The translations under genes and the position numbers were made by a program. DNA of 64,000 bases, taken from contig DASTRY010000035.1 in assembly GCA_035760965.1 (NCBI GenBank), positions 62,001 through 126,000 on the forward strand, written 5' to 3'. The notes under the pieces were generated by a model, which saw only the letters and a list, made by a program, of their open reading frames with translations, was not told the DNA's origin and searched no databases. Positions within the stretch are counted from its first letter, which is position 1, and each line of letters begins with the position of its first letter. The DNA comes from JADGHX01 sp035760965. Lineage in GTDB: Bacteria; Pseudomonadota; Gammaproteobacteria; Steroidobacterales; Steroidobacteraceae. Below are positions 34,453-44,521 of the stretch, piece after piece.

Positions 34453-34482
34453 ATTACACGTCCGGACGCGGAAGTCATGCAA
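34453..34482 (-). promoter_or_regulatory. Promoter of the lacI-capA-transporter unit
   Basis: On the minus strand, TTGCAT (34477-34482), an 18-base spacer and TGTAAT (34453-34458), five of six bases matching the -10 consensus. The LacI-type operator at 34478 covers the -35 hexamer. Confidence 0.5.
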
Positions 34483-34491
34483 GCGTTTTCA
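34478..34491. promoter_or_regulatory. LacI-family operator, copy 1
   Basis: Reads TGAAAACGCTTGCA on the minus strand, the typical pseudo-palindrome with a central CG bound by LacI/CcpA-type regulators (TGAAANCGNTTNCA). It lies between the lacI start (34438) and the P450 start (34514), so one site can control both directions. Confidence 0.7.
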
Positions 34492-34513
34492 TCCTTCGGT
34501 ATGCTTTTTCGCC

Positions 34514-35683
34514 ATGGACGCCGATTTCGATCCCCTGCTGCCCGAGACCTTCGATAGCCCGCACGCGGAATACAAGCGCCTGCGCGAGCAGTGCCCGGTC
34601 GCCCACAGCGACGCCTGGGGTGGATTCTGGGCGCTCATGAAATACGCCGACGTGGCGGCCGCCGCCGCGGATAGCGACACGTACATCACCTCCAAGCAGA
34701 ACGTCGTGCCGAAGGTGGCTTTCACCGGCCGCCGGCCGCCGCTGCATCTCGATCCGCCGGCGCACGCACCTTATCGCCGTGCGCTGGCGCCGCTGCTGAC
34801 GGAAAAGCGCGTGCGGCGTCTGGAGCCCGTGGTTCGCGAGATCTGCCGCAAGCTGCTTGCGCCGCTGGTGGCGCGCGGCGGCGGCGATCTCTGCAAGGAC
34901 TTCTCCTCGCGCATGCCGATCGAGGTCTTCGCGCACTGGATGAATCTCGCGCCGGAGCAGGCCGCGGCGCTCGCGGAAGTCGGCCGCCGCTACAACATCG
35001 CCGTGCAGCTGAACGACATGGAGACCACGCGCGAAACGAGCTTGAAGCTCTATGAGATGGCGCGCGCGACCGTCGAAGACCGCAAGCGCAACCCGCTGTC
35101 CCCTTCCGAGGACGCCACGAGCGCATTGCTCGCCGCGCGCGTGGATGGCGAGCCGCTGCCGGAGGACATGATCGTCGGCACGATCCGGCAGGTGCTCGTG
35201 GTCGGAATCATCGCGCCGACCGTGGTCATCGGCTCGATCGGCGTGCATCTGTCGCGCGATCCCCAACTGCAAGACCGTTTGCGCGCAGCACCCGAGCTCG
35301 TGCCGGCGGCAATCGATGAATTCCTGCGGCTGTACACACCTTACCGCGGCTTCGCGCGCACGCCGACGCGCGACGTGACGCTGCACGGCCGGACCATTCC
35401 GCGCGACGAGCCGGTGGCGCTCGTCTATGCGTCGGCGAATCGCGATGCGGATGTGTTTCCCGACCCGGACAGCTTTCGTCTCGACCGTCCGAACATGAAG
35501 GATTCGCTCGCATTCGGTCGCGGTCCGCACATGTGCATGGGGGCCGCGCTCGCGCGGCTCGAGCTGATCGTCGCGCTCGAAGAGCTGCTCGCCCACACGA
35601 AGCAGTTTCGGCTCGCAGGCGAGATCGTGCCGACGCGCTTCCCGGAGATTGGTGCCATCAGCGTGCCGCTGGCGTTTGCCTGA
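34514..35683 (+). CDS. Cytochrome P450
   Basis: A 389-residue soluble bacterial P450. The heme-binding loop FGRGPHMCMG carries the Cys ligand at 341; the ExxR pair is Glu269-Arg272; HLDPPAHAPYRRAL is the C-helix motif with the heme-propionate His/Arg. The I-helix is unusual: GIIAPTVV (231-238) replaces the usual Ala-Gly-x-Asp/Glu-Thr, so Pro stands where the proton-delivering acid is expected, although Thr is kept. No ferredoxin or reductase gene is nearby. There is no ribosome site before the ATG, and a TATGCT box at 34499 would give an almost leaderless transcript. It is controlled by the LacI-type site upstream. Its 3' end overlaps the convergent MFS gene by 26 bases. Confidence 0.92.
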   Translation: MDADFDPLLPETFDSPHAEYKRLREQCPVAHSDAWGGFWALMKYADVAAAAADSDTYITSKQNVVPKVAFTGRRPPLHLDPPAHAPYRRALAPLLTEKRVRRLEPVVREICRKLLAPLVARGGGDLCKDFSSRMPIEVFAHWMNLAPEQAAALAEVGRRYNIAVQLNDMETTRETSLKLYEMARATVEDRKRNPLSPSEDATSALLAARVDGEPLPEDMIVGTIRQVLVVGIIAPTVVIGSIGVHLSRDPQLQDRLRAAPELVPAAIDEFLRLYTPYRGFARTPTRDVTLHGRTIPRDEPVALVYASANRDADVFPDPDSFRLDRPNMKDSLAFGRGPHMCMGAALARLELIVALEELLAHTKQFRLAGEIVPTRFPEIGAISVPLAFA

Positions 35684-36959
35684 GCTTCGAGATGGCCGGC
35701 ACGAGCAATGCGGCCGCGAGCAGCACACCCGTTACGAGCAGCGTCGGCAGGGCGAACGAGCCGCTGGACTCGCGCGCCCATCCCATCGCGTGCGGCATCA
35801 CGAGACCGCCGGCGCTGCCGGCGATGTTGATCGTGACGACGCCCAACGAGAGCTCGCGCTTCGAAAGCAAGCGCGTCGGCAGCGCCCAGAAAGCGCCCTG
35901 CGCGGCGCCGAGCCCGAGCCCACCGATCATTAGCAGCGCGATCCCGGCCATCCCGGCGCCGACGCTACTGGCGGCGTAAATGGCGACACCCGACAGCGCA
36001 GCCGGCAACGCGACGTGCCAGAAGCGCTCGCCCGTCCGATCCGAGTGGGTGGCGTTGAGATACATGCCGGCCGCGGCGGCGAGCCACGGGAGGGCGCTGA
36101 CCACGCCGAGCATGACCGCATCGAGCGTCGTGAGGGTTCCGAGAATTTGCGGAAGCCAGAAGATGATCCCGTACGCGCCGGAGAGCAGACAGAACCACAA
36201 AAGCGCTGCGAGCCAGACGATCGGAAGGCGGAGCACGCTCCAATCGTGTGAGCGGTCGGGGTCCACGCGATGAGCGGCGTGCTCGTGCAGCCAGCGTTGC
36301 TGATCCGCCGTGAGCCAGCGCGCATCGCGCGGTCGGTCGGGAAAATAGCGCAGCGCCAGCAGCCCGAGCACGATCGTCGGAACGGCTTCGGCAATGAACA
36401 TCCAGCGCCAACCGCGCAAGCTTCCCACCATCGGCATTTCGAGCAGCCAGCCGGAGAGCGGCCCGCCGATGACCACCGAGAACGGGATGGCGAGCATCGG
36501 CAGCGCGAACGTCGTCGCGCGCTCGCGTTCGGTGGCGAACTGGCTGAGATACAGCACGATGCCGGGCGCGAGACCGCCTTCGGCGACGCCGAGCAGGATG
36601 CGCAAGACGTAGAGCTGCAGCGGCGAGCCGATGAAGGCCATCGCACCCGCCGAAATTCCCCACAGCAGCGCGACGGCGCAGAGCCACCGGCGCATGCCGA
36701 TGCGCATGAAGAGCAGCACGCTCGGGTACTGACCGGCGAGGAATCCCACGAAGAGGATGCCTGCGCCGAGGCCGTACTGGCTGGGCGTGAAGCCGAGCTC
36801 GGCATTCATGCGGACCGCGGCGAAGCTGACATTCGCGCGATCCAGTGAGCTCATCAACATGAACAGCAGACACGGAGCGACGAGCCGCCAGCGCACCTGC
36901 ACAGCCAGCGAGCGGACGATTTGCAGACGATTATCGACGGACTCTGCCGGGCTGCTCAT
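35658..36959 (-). CDS. MFS transporter, anion:cation symporter family
   Basis: A 433-residue protein with twelve hydrophobic segments. The motif after segment 1, SSLDRANVSFAAVRMNAELGFTPSQYGLGAGILFVGF, and the LYVLRILLGVAEGGLAPGIVLYLSQF block are typical of the ACS family (tartrate, glucarate, phthalate and 4-hydroxyphenylacetate carriers). It has WRWMFIAEAVPTIVLGL at segment 6. It probably imports an organic anion across the inner membrane. The ATG at 36959 begins the natural N-terminus. A LacI-type operator lies just upstream in the spacer shared with the MmgE/PrpD gene. Confidence 0.9.
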   Translation of the reverse strand: MSSPAESVDNRLQIVRSLAVQVRWRLVAPCLLFMLMSSLDRANVSFAAVRMNAELGFTPSQYGLGAGILFVGFLAGQYPSVLLFMRIGMRRWLCAVALLWGISAGAMAFIGSPLQLYVLRILLGVAEGGLAPGIVLYLSQFATERERATTFALPMLAIPFSVVIGGPLSGWLLEMPMVGSLRGWRWMFIAEAVPTIVLGLLALRYFPDRPRDARWLTADQQRWLHEHAAHRVDPDRSHDWSVLRLPIVWLAALLWFCLLSGAYGIIFWLPQILGTLTTLDAVMLGVVSALPWLAAAAGMYLNATHSDRTGERFWHVALPAALSGVAIYAASSVGAGMAGIALLMIGGLGLGAAQGAFWALPTRLLSKRELSLGVVTINIAGSAGGLVMPHAMGWARESSGSFALPTLLVTGVLLAAALLVPAISKLRQTPAAR

Positions 36960-36972
36960 GAATTTCTCGGGA

Positions 36973-36986
36973 CGAAAGCGCTTGCA
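36973..36986. promoter_or_regulatory. LacI-family operator, copy 2
   Basis: CGAAAGCGCTTGCA, 12 of 14 bases identical to TGAAAACGCTTGCA and more symmetric at the centre (AAGCGCTT). It lies in the 57-base spacer between the divergent MFS and MmgE/PrpD genes. Confidence 0.65.
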
Positions 36987-37016
36987 GAGCCTAGCAGAGC
37001 CCTTCAGGAGCGGCCA

Positions 37017-38411
37017 ATGACGACGCTGGAGGTGACGGCGGCCATCGCCCGTCACGTCGCTCTCACTCCGTTTTCACAGCTGCCGGACGCGACGGTCGAG
37101 GCCACCAAGCGCTCGCTGCTGGACGGCATCGGTGTCATGCTCGCCGCGAGCGGCGCAAGTCCCGAGGTGCAACCGTTCGTCGACTTGGCGCGCACGATCG
37201 GCGTGGGCGGCCATGCTCCGATTCTGGGTCACGGTGTGCGCGTGAGCGCGCCGGCCGCTGCGTTCGCGAACGGCGCCATGGCGCATGCGCTCGACTACGA
37301 GGACGCGTTCGATGCCGCGCCGACGCATCCGAATGCGTCGCTGATTCCTGCGGCGCTCGCCATCGCGCAGGACGTAGCGCGCGTCGATGGCGCGACGTTT
37401 CTCGCGGCCATGGCGATCGGCTGCGATCTCACGTGCCGTCTCGGGTTGAGCGCGGGTGACGGGCTCGAGGAGGGCGGCTGGTATCCGCCGCCGATCCTCG
37501 GCGCGTTTGGCGCCACCGCGGCCTGTGCGCGGCTGCTCGCGCTCACGCCCACTCAGGTGAGCGATGCGTTCTCGTTGCTCTTGTGTCAGGCGACATGCCC
37601 CGGGGAGATCAAGTACACCGCTGCGAGCCCGATCCGCGCGGTGCGCGAGGCGTTTCCCGCGCAGGCTGCGGTTCAGGCCGTACTGCTCGCGAAGCGGGGA
37701 ATTCAGGGGTTTTCGCAACCCTTCGAAGGCCGCAGCGGCTTCTTTCGGCTGTTCGCCGCCGGCCGCTACGACGTAGACGCGCTGCTCGCCGACCTCGGCA
37801 CGCGCTTCTGGGGCGAGCGGTTGAGCTTCAAGCCCTGGCCGTGCTGCCGCGGCACGCACGCGTACATCCAGGCGGCACGCGAGCTGCGCGAGCGTCATGC
37901 GCTGCGATGGCAGGATATTGCGCGCGTGACGCTCACCATCGGCGCCGTGCAGCGCATGCTGTGCGAGCCGCTCGCCGCAAAGCAATCGCCCACGGAGCCC
38001 ATCGACGCGAAGTTCAGCCTGCCGTTCACGGTCGCGAGCGCGCTCATCCAGCCCGATGTCACCCTCGACTCGTTCACACCGGGCGCGCTACGCGATCCCG
38101 ACACGTTGGCGCTCGCGCAGGCGATGCGCTGCGAGCTCCGAAGCGACTGGGGCCGCGAGCACGCCGCCGCCGGCGCCGTACGTATCGAAATGCGAGACGG
38201 CACGGTCTTCGCGCACGAAGTTTCGCAGGCCGTAGGGCATCCCGACGCGCCGCTCGACGATGTGCGCCTGCGCGCCAAGTTCGTCGCCTGCGCGGCGCGC
38301 GCGCAACAACCCTGCACACGATTTCAGGCCGAGGATTTTGCGCAGCGGATCGGGCAGTTGGCGGCATTTACCGATGCCGGCCGAGCGCTCGAAGTGGTCT
38401 CGGGGACTTGA
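37017..38411 (+). CDS. MmgE/PrpD family protein
   Basis: A 464-residue enzyme of the 2-methylcitrate dehydratase/cis-aconitate decarboxylase/iminodisuccinate-epimerase family. Conserved parts: TKRSLLDGIGVMLAAS, FANGAMAHALDYEDAFDAAPTHPNASLIPAALA (substrate-site Asp/His segment), AMAIGCDLTCRLGL, and KPWPCCRGTHAYIQAARELR. The family acts on di- or tricarboxylic acids. CAGGAG six bases before the ATG at 37017 fixes the start. It is divergent from an anion transporter and shares a LacI-type operator with it, which suggests the transporter's substrate, or a product of it, is a carboxylic acid handled by this enzyme. Confidence 0.9.
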   Translation: MTTLEVTAAIARHVALTPFSQLPDATVEATKRSLLDGIGVMLAASGASPEVQPFVDLARTIGVGGHAPILGHGVRVSAPAAAFANGAMAHALDYEDAFDAAPTHPNASLIPAALAIAQDVARVDGATFLAAMAIGCDLTCRLGLSAGDGLEEGGWYPPPILGAFGATAACARLLALTPTQVSDAFSLLLCQATCPGEIKYTAASPIRAVREAFPAQAAVQAVLLAKRGIQGFSQPFEGRSGFFRLFAAGRYDVDALLADLGTRFWGERLSFKPWPCCRGTHAYIQAARELRERHALRWQDIARVTLTIGAVQRMLCEPLAAKQSPTEPIDAKFSLPFTVASALIQPDVTLDSFTPGALRDPDTLALAQAMRCELRSDWGREHAAAGAVRIEMRDGTVFAHEVSQAVGHPDAPLDDVRLRAKFVACAARAQQPCTRFQAEDFAQRIGQLAAFTDAGRALEVVSGT

Positions 38412-38436
38412 CAGCCGCCGCGGAATCGATGAAAAC
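38408..38436 (+). promoter_or_regulatory. Candidate promoter of the TonB receptor at 38474
   Basis: A perfect TTGACA (38408-38413), overlapping the stop codon of the MmgE/PrpD gene, is followed by 17 bases and a poor -10, GAAAAC (38431-38436). The -10 lies inside the LacI-type operator. Confidence 0.45.
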
Positions 38437-38443
38437 GCTTGCA
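38430..38443. promoter_or_regulatory. LacI-family operator, copy 3
   Basis: TGAAAACGCTTGCA, identical to the site at 34478 read on the other strand. It is 31 bases before the ATG of the third TonB receptor. Confidence 0.7.
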
Positions 38444-38473
38444 TAAACCACGGTTCACAGAGGGGGTGCGAGC

Positions 38474-40636
38474 ATGGTCGTCTCAGTCCGCCTGAGCGTT
38501 CGTCGGGCGTTGTGTCGGGCGTCGGTGGCTTCGGTGCTGCTCACTCCTGTGGCGCACGCGCAAAGCGCGACGACCTCGCCCGAAGTTGCAGGGCTCGAGG
38601 AAGTCGTCGTTACGGCGGAGCGCCGTGAGCAGAACCAGCAGAGCGTGCCGATCTCGGTGACCGTGCTGACCGGCGACGATCTCGTGAAGCGGGGCGTCGA
38701 CGATCTGAACGACGTGCAGCAGGTCGCGCCTTCCATCGCAATCAACACCTACAACCGCTCGACGTTCGTGAACATCCGCGGCGTCGGCATCGCGCAGTCG
38801 GCGCCGACCTCCAATCCGGGTGTCGCGTACTACATCGACGGTCAGCTCGTGCCGCACGAGCAATTCATCGGGCAATCCTTCTTCGATATCGGCAGCATCG
38901 AAGTGCTGCGCGGCCCGCAGGGCACGCTCACCGGGCAGAACTCGACGGGTGGTGCGATCTACGTGCGCACGCCGGAACCCGTGTTCGGCAGCTATGGCGG
39001 CACCATCGACCAGACGTTCGCGAGCGACGGCTGGTCGCGCACGGTCGGAGCCGCGAACCTGGGCTTTTCCGACAATGTCGCGCTGCGTGTCGCGGCCGTG
39101 CACGACGATCGCGACAGCTTCACGCGCAACATCGGGCCGAGCAGCAGCTCGCCCGGCAAGAGCCAGCTCGACGCCGCGCGCCTCAATCTCGCCATGCGCT
39201 TCGGCGAGCGTGCGCGCGCGAATCTGCGCTACGAGTACTTCGACTACGACACCGACAACAATGCGGTGAAGAATCGCAACGATGCGGTCACCAGCGATCC
39301 GTTCACGATCGAGGAGGACGCACGCTCGTTTCTGCTGCAATCCGGTCACCGGGCAAGCGGCGAGCTGCGCTTCGATCTGACCGACACGATGGAGCTGCGC
39401 GCCCTCGCATCGTTCCAGGACGGCTACACGAAGGACCAGACGGACGGCGACCGCACCGCCACCGCGCCGCCGCGGCCGCCGGCGACGAACGTCGGGCGCG
39501 TGAGCTACGCGCGCACCGATTTCGAGACGAACGTGTACGAGCTGAACCTGCTGTCCAAGGGCGAGGGCCCGTTGCAGTGGGTGCTCGGCGCGTTCGCGCT
39601 CGACGAGGACGTACCGGTCACGCTCCTGCGCGACAACAACCACGTCACCGACTTCGTCTCGTCGACTTCGACCATCATCACGAAGGCGCGCAACACCTCG
39701 TATTCCGGCTTCGGGCAGGTGAACTACTTCTTCACGGATGCCGTCGAGGTGCTCGCCGGCGCGCGGTATAGCGAAGACAAGCAGGTGTACAACCGCATCG
39801 CGCTGCCGGGACCGCCGCCGCCTCCGGGCACGGACACGGTCGGTCCGCCGGCGAAGTCCGACGAGGTGACGGGCAAGATCGGCCTGAACTATCACCTCGA
39901 CAAGGACACGATGTTCTACGGCACGGCGTCGAAGGGCTACAAGGCCGGCGGCGTGAATCTCACGCTCAACACGCCGAACTTCGAGCCGGAGAGGAACAAG
40001 GTGTACGAGCTGGGCGCGAAGACGCTGCTTGCGAACCGCCGCCTGCGCGTGAACGGCGACGTGTTCTACTCGGACTACACGGACATCCAGCTCTCGAGCC
40101 TCTTCAACGGCCTGCCGCTCACGCAGAACGCCGCCTCCGGCGAGGCGTACGGCGCTGAGCTCGAGATCACCGGCCAGTTCGGCGACTTCGGCATCAACCT
40201 GGGTGCGAGCTACCTCAATGCGGAGTTCGCGCGCGACACGACCATCGTCAACACGGTGACCAATCTCCCGCAGCTCGTCCACAAGGGCGACGACCTGCCG
40301 TTCTCGCCGAGCTTCACCGCGAACGTCGGAGTCGACTACACGTTCCATCTCGGCACGTCGCGACTCACGCCGCGGCTGCAGTGGGCGCACGTCGGCGAGC
40401 AACTCGCGACGCCGTTCCCGAGCGTGGCATCGATCGTGCCGTCGCGGGACATCTTCGATGCGCGCGTCAGCTTCGAGCCGGGCGCCGTGTGGCGCATCGA
40501 GGCGTTCGTCACGAATTTCACGGACAAGGTGTACATCGCCTCGCAGGTGCAGAACTCGTCCAGCGCGGACGGCGGCATCATCTACGGCCCGCCGCGGCAG
40601 TACGGCGTGCGCGTCATGGCGCGCTTCGGGGACTGA
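38474..40636 (+). CDS. TonB-dependent outer-membrane receptor
   Basis: A 720-residue receptor. The signal peptide ends VAHAQS; LEEVVVTAERREQNQQSVPISVTVLTG is the classic TonB-box and plug opening of the family common in sphingomonads and Steroidobacter-like bacteria. The plug has FVNIRGVGI, IEVLRGPQGTLTGQNSTGGAIYVRTPEP. The barrel ends YGVRVMARFGD. AGGGGGTG precedes the ATG. The upstream LacI-type site couples it to the P450, MFS and MmgE/PrpD genes, so it probably imports the same substrate across the outer membrane. Confidence 0.93.
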   Translation: MVVSVRLSVRRALCRASVASVLLTPVAHAQSATTSPEVAGLEEVVVTAERREQNQQSVPISVTVLTGDDLVKRGVDDLNDVQQVAPSIAINTYNRSTFVNIRGVGIAQSAPTSNPGVAYYIDGQLVPHEQFIGQSFFDIGSIEVLRGPQGTLTGQNSTGGAIYVRTPEPVFGSYGGTIDQTFASDGWSRTVGAANLGFSDNVALRVAAVHDDRDSFTRNIGPSSSSPGKSQLDAARLNLAMRFGERARANLRYEYFDYDTDNNAVKNRNDAVTSDPFTIEEDARSFLLQSGHRASGELRFDLTDTMELRALASFQDGYTKDQTDGDRTATAPPRPPATNVGRVSYARTDFETNVYELNLLSKGEGPLQWVLGAFALDEDVPVTLLRDNNHVTDFVSSTSTIITKARNTSYSGFGQVNYFFTDAVEVLAGARYSEDKQVYNRIALPGPPPPPGTDTVGPPAKSDEVTGKIGLNYHLDKDTMFYGTASKGYKAGGVNLTLNTPNFEPERNKVYELGAKTLLANRRLRVNGDVFYSDYTDIQLSSLFNGLPLTQNAASGEAYGAELEITGQFGDFGINLGASYLNAEFARDTTIVNTVTNLPQLVHKGDDLPFSPSFTANVGVDYTFHLGTSRLTPRLQWAHVGEQLATPFPSVASIVPSRDIFDARVSFEPGAVWRIEAFVTNFTDKVYIASQVQNSSSADGGIIYGPPRQYGVRVMARFGD

Positions 40637-40661
40637 GCGACATCGGGGCTCCTGCGTCATC

Positions 40662-42158
40662 GTGCGAGGTCGTACAGGTTTAGCTGCGCTCGTAGTGTCG
40701 TTGATCATCGGAGTGTCCGCCGCGATAACACTCGCGGCGGGAGCTCCCGGTCGCTGGTGGTCGCCGGGAGAGGGACGCACTTTCCCGGCAGTACTCGATT
40801 ACGACAATGCGAGCGGCACGCTGCGCACGCTGGTCAGCGGCGGCGCGGTGGATACGGCGGGCCATCCCTTTTTCGAGCCACTCGGCTCGACGGGTCGCGC
40901 GTGCGTCACCTGTCATCAGCCCGCGGACGGCATGAGCCTTGCGGCGGCGAGCGCGCGAGCGCGCTGGGACGCGGCCGGCGCGAAGGACCCTCTCTTCGCC
41001 GCGATCGACGGCTCGAATTGCCCGACGTTGCCGCAGGCCGAGCGCGCTTCGCATTCGCTGCTGCTCGACTACGGACTCATCCGCATCCAGCGACCCTGGC
41101 CGCCGCGCGATGCCGCGGGTCACCCGATCACGCCGGACTTTCGCATCGAGGTCGTCCGCGATCCCTACGGCTGCAATACCGGCCCGCAGTACGGGCCGCA
41201 GGCGCGCAATCCGAACATCTCGGTGTATCGCCGCCCGCGCCCCGTGAGCAATCTGAAATATCTGCTGGCCGTCGGCTTCGCGTACGACCCGAAGCAAGGC
41301 ATGGCGCTGCCGCTCGACCCGGTCACGCATCGGCCGTTGTCGGGCAATCTCCTCGCCGACAATCGCGCTTCGACGCTGGAGGCGCAAGCGCAGGACGCAG
41401 CCGCGACGCATCTCGGAATGTCTCGCCCGCTCGATGCGAACACGCTGGCGCGCATCGTCGATTTCGAATCGCGTCTCTACACGGCGCAGGTGCGTGACAA
41501 CCGCGCGGGCGCGCTCGACGCGGACGGCGCGTACGGCGGTCCGCTGAACCTCGAGCGCTCCGAGCCCGGTCAGCTCGGGAGCATCGGCCGGGCCGTGTGG
41601 AGCGAATACGCCGCGTGGGAGAAGAGCACGGATGCGGATCTGACGCCGGAGCAGCGCGCGTTCCGCGAATCCGTCGCGCGCGGCGCGCGCATCTTTCGCG
41701 ATCGTACCTTCCTGATCAGCGACAGCGCCGGCATCAACTCGCCCATGGGCTTCGGCAATCCCGTTCGCAACAGCTGCGTGTTCTGTCACAACATGAGCCA
41801 GATGGGGAACGACGTCGCGCCGGGGCAAGTGGATCTCGGCACGACCAATGAGCCGTTCGCCGATCCGCTGCCGCACTTGCCGCTCTTTCGCGTGACGTGT
41901 ACGGGCGAGCCGCACCCGCACTATGGCAGGGTGATCTACACGCACGATCCGGGCTTTGCGCTGACCACCGGGCGCTGTGCCGACGTGGGCAAGATCACGC
42001 TGCAGTCGATGCGCGGGCTCGCTGCGCGCGCACCGTATTTCTCGAACGGTTCTGCTCGTGACTTGCGCGCGGTCGTCGACTTCTACGATCGGCGCTACAA
42101 CATCGGGTATTCGGAGCAGGAAAAGCAGGATCTCGTGAACCTGATGAGTGTCCTATGA
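40662..42158 (+). CDS. Di-heme cytochrome c (MauG/cytochrome c peroxidase-like)
   Basis: A 498-residue exported protein with two heme motifs, CVTCH at 81-85 and CVFCH at 372-376. The late GKITLQSMRGLAARAPYFSNGSARDLRAVVDFYDRRYN is the C-terminal signature of the di-heme peroxidase/MauG superfamily, here with YF and a downstream Met-poor region. Such proteins oxidise protein or small substrates using two hemes of different potential. The GTG at 40662 gives a signal segment LAALVVSLIIGVSAAITLA; no ATG is available near it. The gene begins 25 bases after the TonB receptor and its stop overlaps the next gene, so all three are likely one unit. Confidence 0.82.
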   Translation: MRGRTGLAALVVSLIIGVSAAITLAAGAPGRWWSPGEGRTFPAVLDYDNASGTLRTLVSGGAVDTAGHPFFEPLGSTGRACVTCHQPADGMSLAAASARARWDAAGAKDPLFAAIDGSNCPTLPQAERASHSLLLDYGLIRIQRPWPPRDAAGHPITPDFRIEVVRDPYGCNTGPQYGPQARNPNISVYRRPRPVSNLKYLLAVGFAYDPKQGMALPLDPVTHRPLSGNLLADNRASTLEAQAQDAAATHLGMSRPLDANTLARIVDFESRLYTAQVRDNRAGALDADGAYGGPLNLERSEPGQLGSIGRAVWSEYAAWEKSTDADLTPEQRAFRESVARGARIFRDRTFLISDSAGINSPMGFGNPVRNSCVFCHNMSQMGNDVAPGQVDLGTTNEPFADPLPHLPLFRVTCTGEPHPHYGRVIYTHDPGFALTTGRCADVGKITLQSMRGLAARAPYFSNGSARDLRAVVDFYDRRYNIGYSEQEKQDLVNLMSVL

Positions 42159-42940
42159 GCCGGCCGCGCGTGCGAACATGCGTGCTGGTTGCGGCTCTCG
42201 CGCTTGCGAGCACTGTCGCATGGAGCGAAGAGCTGCGCTTCATTGCGTGCCCCGTGTACCGGGATACCGACGCAGGCCGAAAGTCAGGCTGCTGGCTTGC
42301 AGACGAAGGCGCCTCGGGCCGCCGCTTCGACGTGAGTTTGGCGCCCACGAAGCCGGACTGGAATCACGAGATTCTCGTCGAAGGAACAGTCGCGGCCGTT
42401 CAGGACAATGCCTGCGGCGGCATCGTGCTGAATCCGATTCGTGTCTCGGTGCTTCCCGGTTCGTGCACGCGACACATGCTGCCTGCCGAAGGCTTTCCCG
42501 GTCGCAAGTTCGTGCTGCCCGCGCGCAATATTCAACCGCTCGCGGAGCCGCGCGTCGTGCCGCCGCCGCCGTACACGAACCGCACGTTCTACCTGTTCTA
42601 CGATTTCGACCGCTCGTTTCTCGTGTACCAGCTCGACGACTATCTGCTCGACCAGGCAGTGACCTACCTGCGCGCAGCGCAACCGAGGAAAGTTGTCGTC
42701 ACGGGGTACGCCGCGACGCAAGCCGCCGAGGTGAGCGGTCGTCGGATTGCAGAGCGTCCGGAGATCGCGCGCGCTCGCGCGGGATCCATCGCGGAGTCGC
42801 TCCGCCGGCTCGGCATACCGGCGGACCGCATCGAGGTGAGGTGGCGTGCGAACGCGCAGCCGGTCGACGTGCCCGATGCGGACGGCGTGCGCGAGGCCTC
42901 GCGCCGGCGTGTGGAGATCGAAGCGCGCATCGCGGATTGA
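42155..42940 (+). CDS. OmpA-like domain protein, exported
   Basis: A 261-residue protein with a signal peptide ending TVAWS. The N-terminal half (about 28-125) is an unrecognised Cys-containing domain. The C-terminal half reads FYLFYDFDRSFLVYQLDDYLLDQAVTYLRAAQPRKVVVTGYAAT, SIAESLRRLGIPADRIEVRWRANAQP and ASRRRVEIEARI, the order of an OmpA peptidoglycan-binding domain, including the SRRRVEI end. It is expected to be periplasmic and bound to the cell wall. ATG at 42155 overlaps the di-heme cytochrome stop. How it serves a catabolic unit is not clear. Confidence 0.75.
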   Translation: MSRPRVRTCVLVAALALASTVAWSEELRFIACPVYRDTDAGRKSGCWLADEGASGRRFDVSLAPTKPDWNHEILVEGTVAAVQDNACGGIVLNPIRVSVLPGSCTRHMLPAEGFPGRKFVLPARNIQPLAEPRVVPPPPYTNRTFYLFYDFDRSFLVYQLDDYLLDQAVTYLRAAQPRKVVVTGYAATQAAEVSGRRIAERPEIARARAGSIAESLRRLGIPADRIEVRWRANAQPVDVPDADGVREASRRRVEIEARIAD

Positions 42941-42955
42941 TCGGCGGCGACAGCT

Positions 42956-44517
<1,562 letters not shown>

Positions 44518-44521
<4 letters not shown>

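Noticed and set aside
38483..40780. A 765-codon open frame on the minus strand
   Set aside because: It is antisense to the TonB receptor gene, is Arg/His-rich without domains, and results from the strong codon bias of the plus-strand gene.
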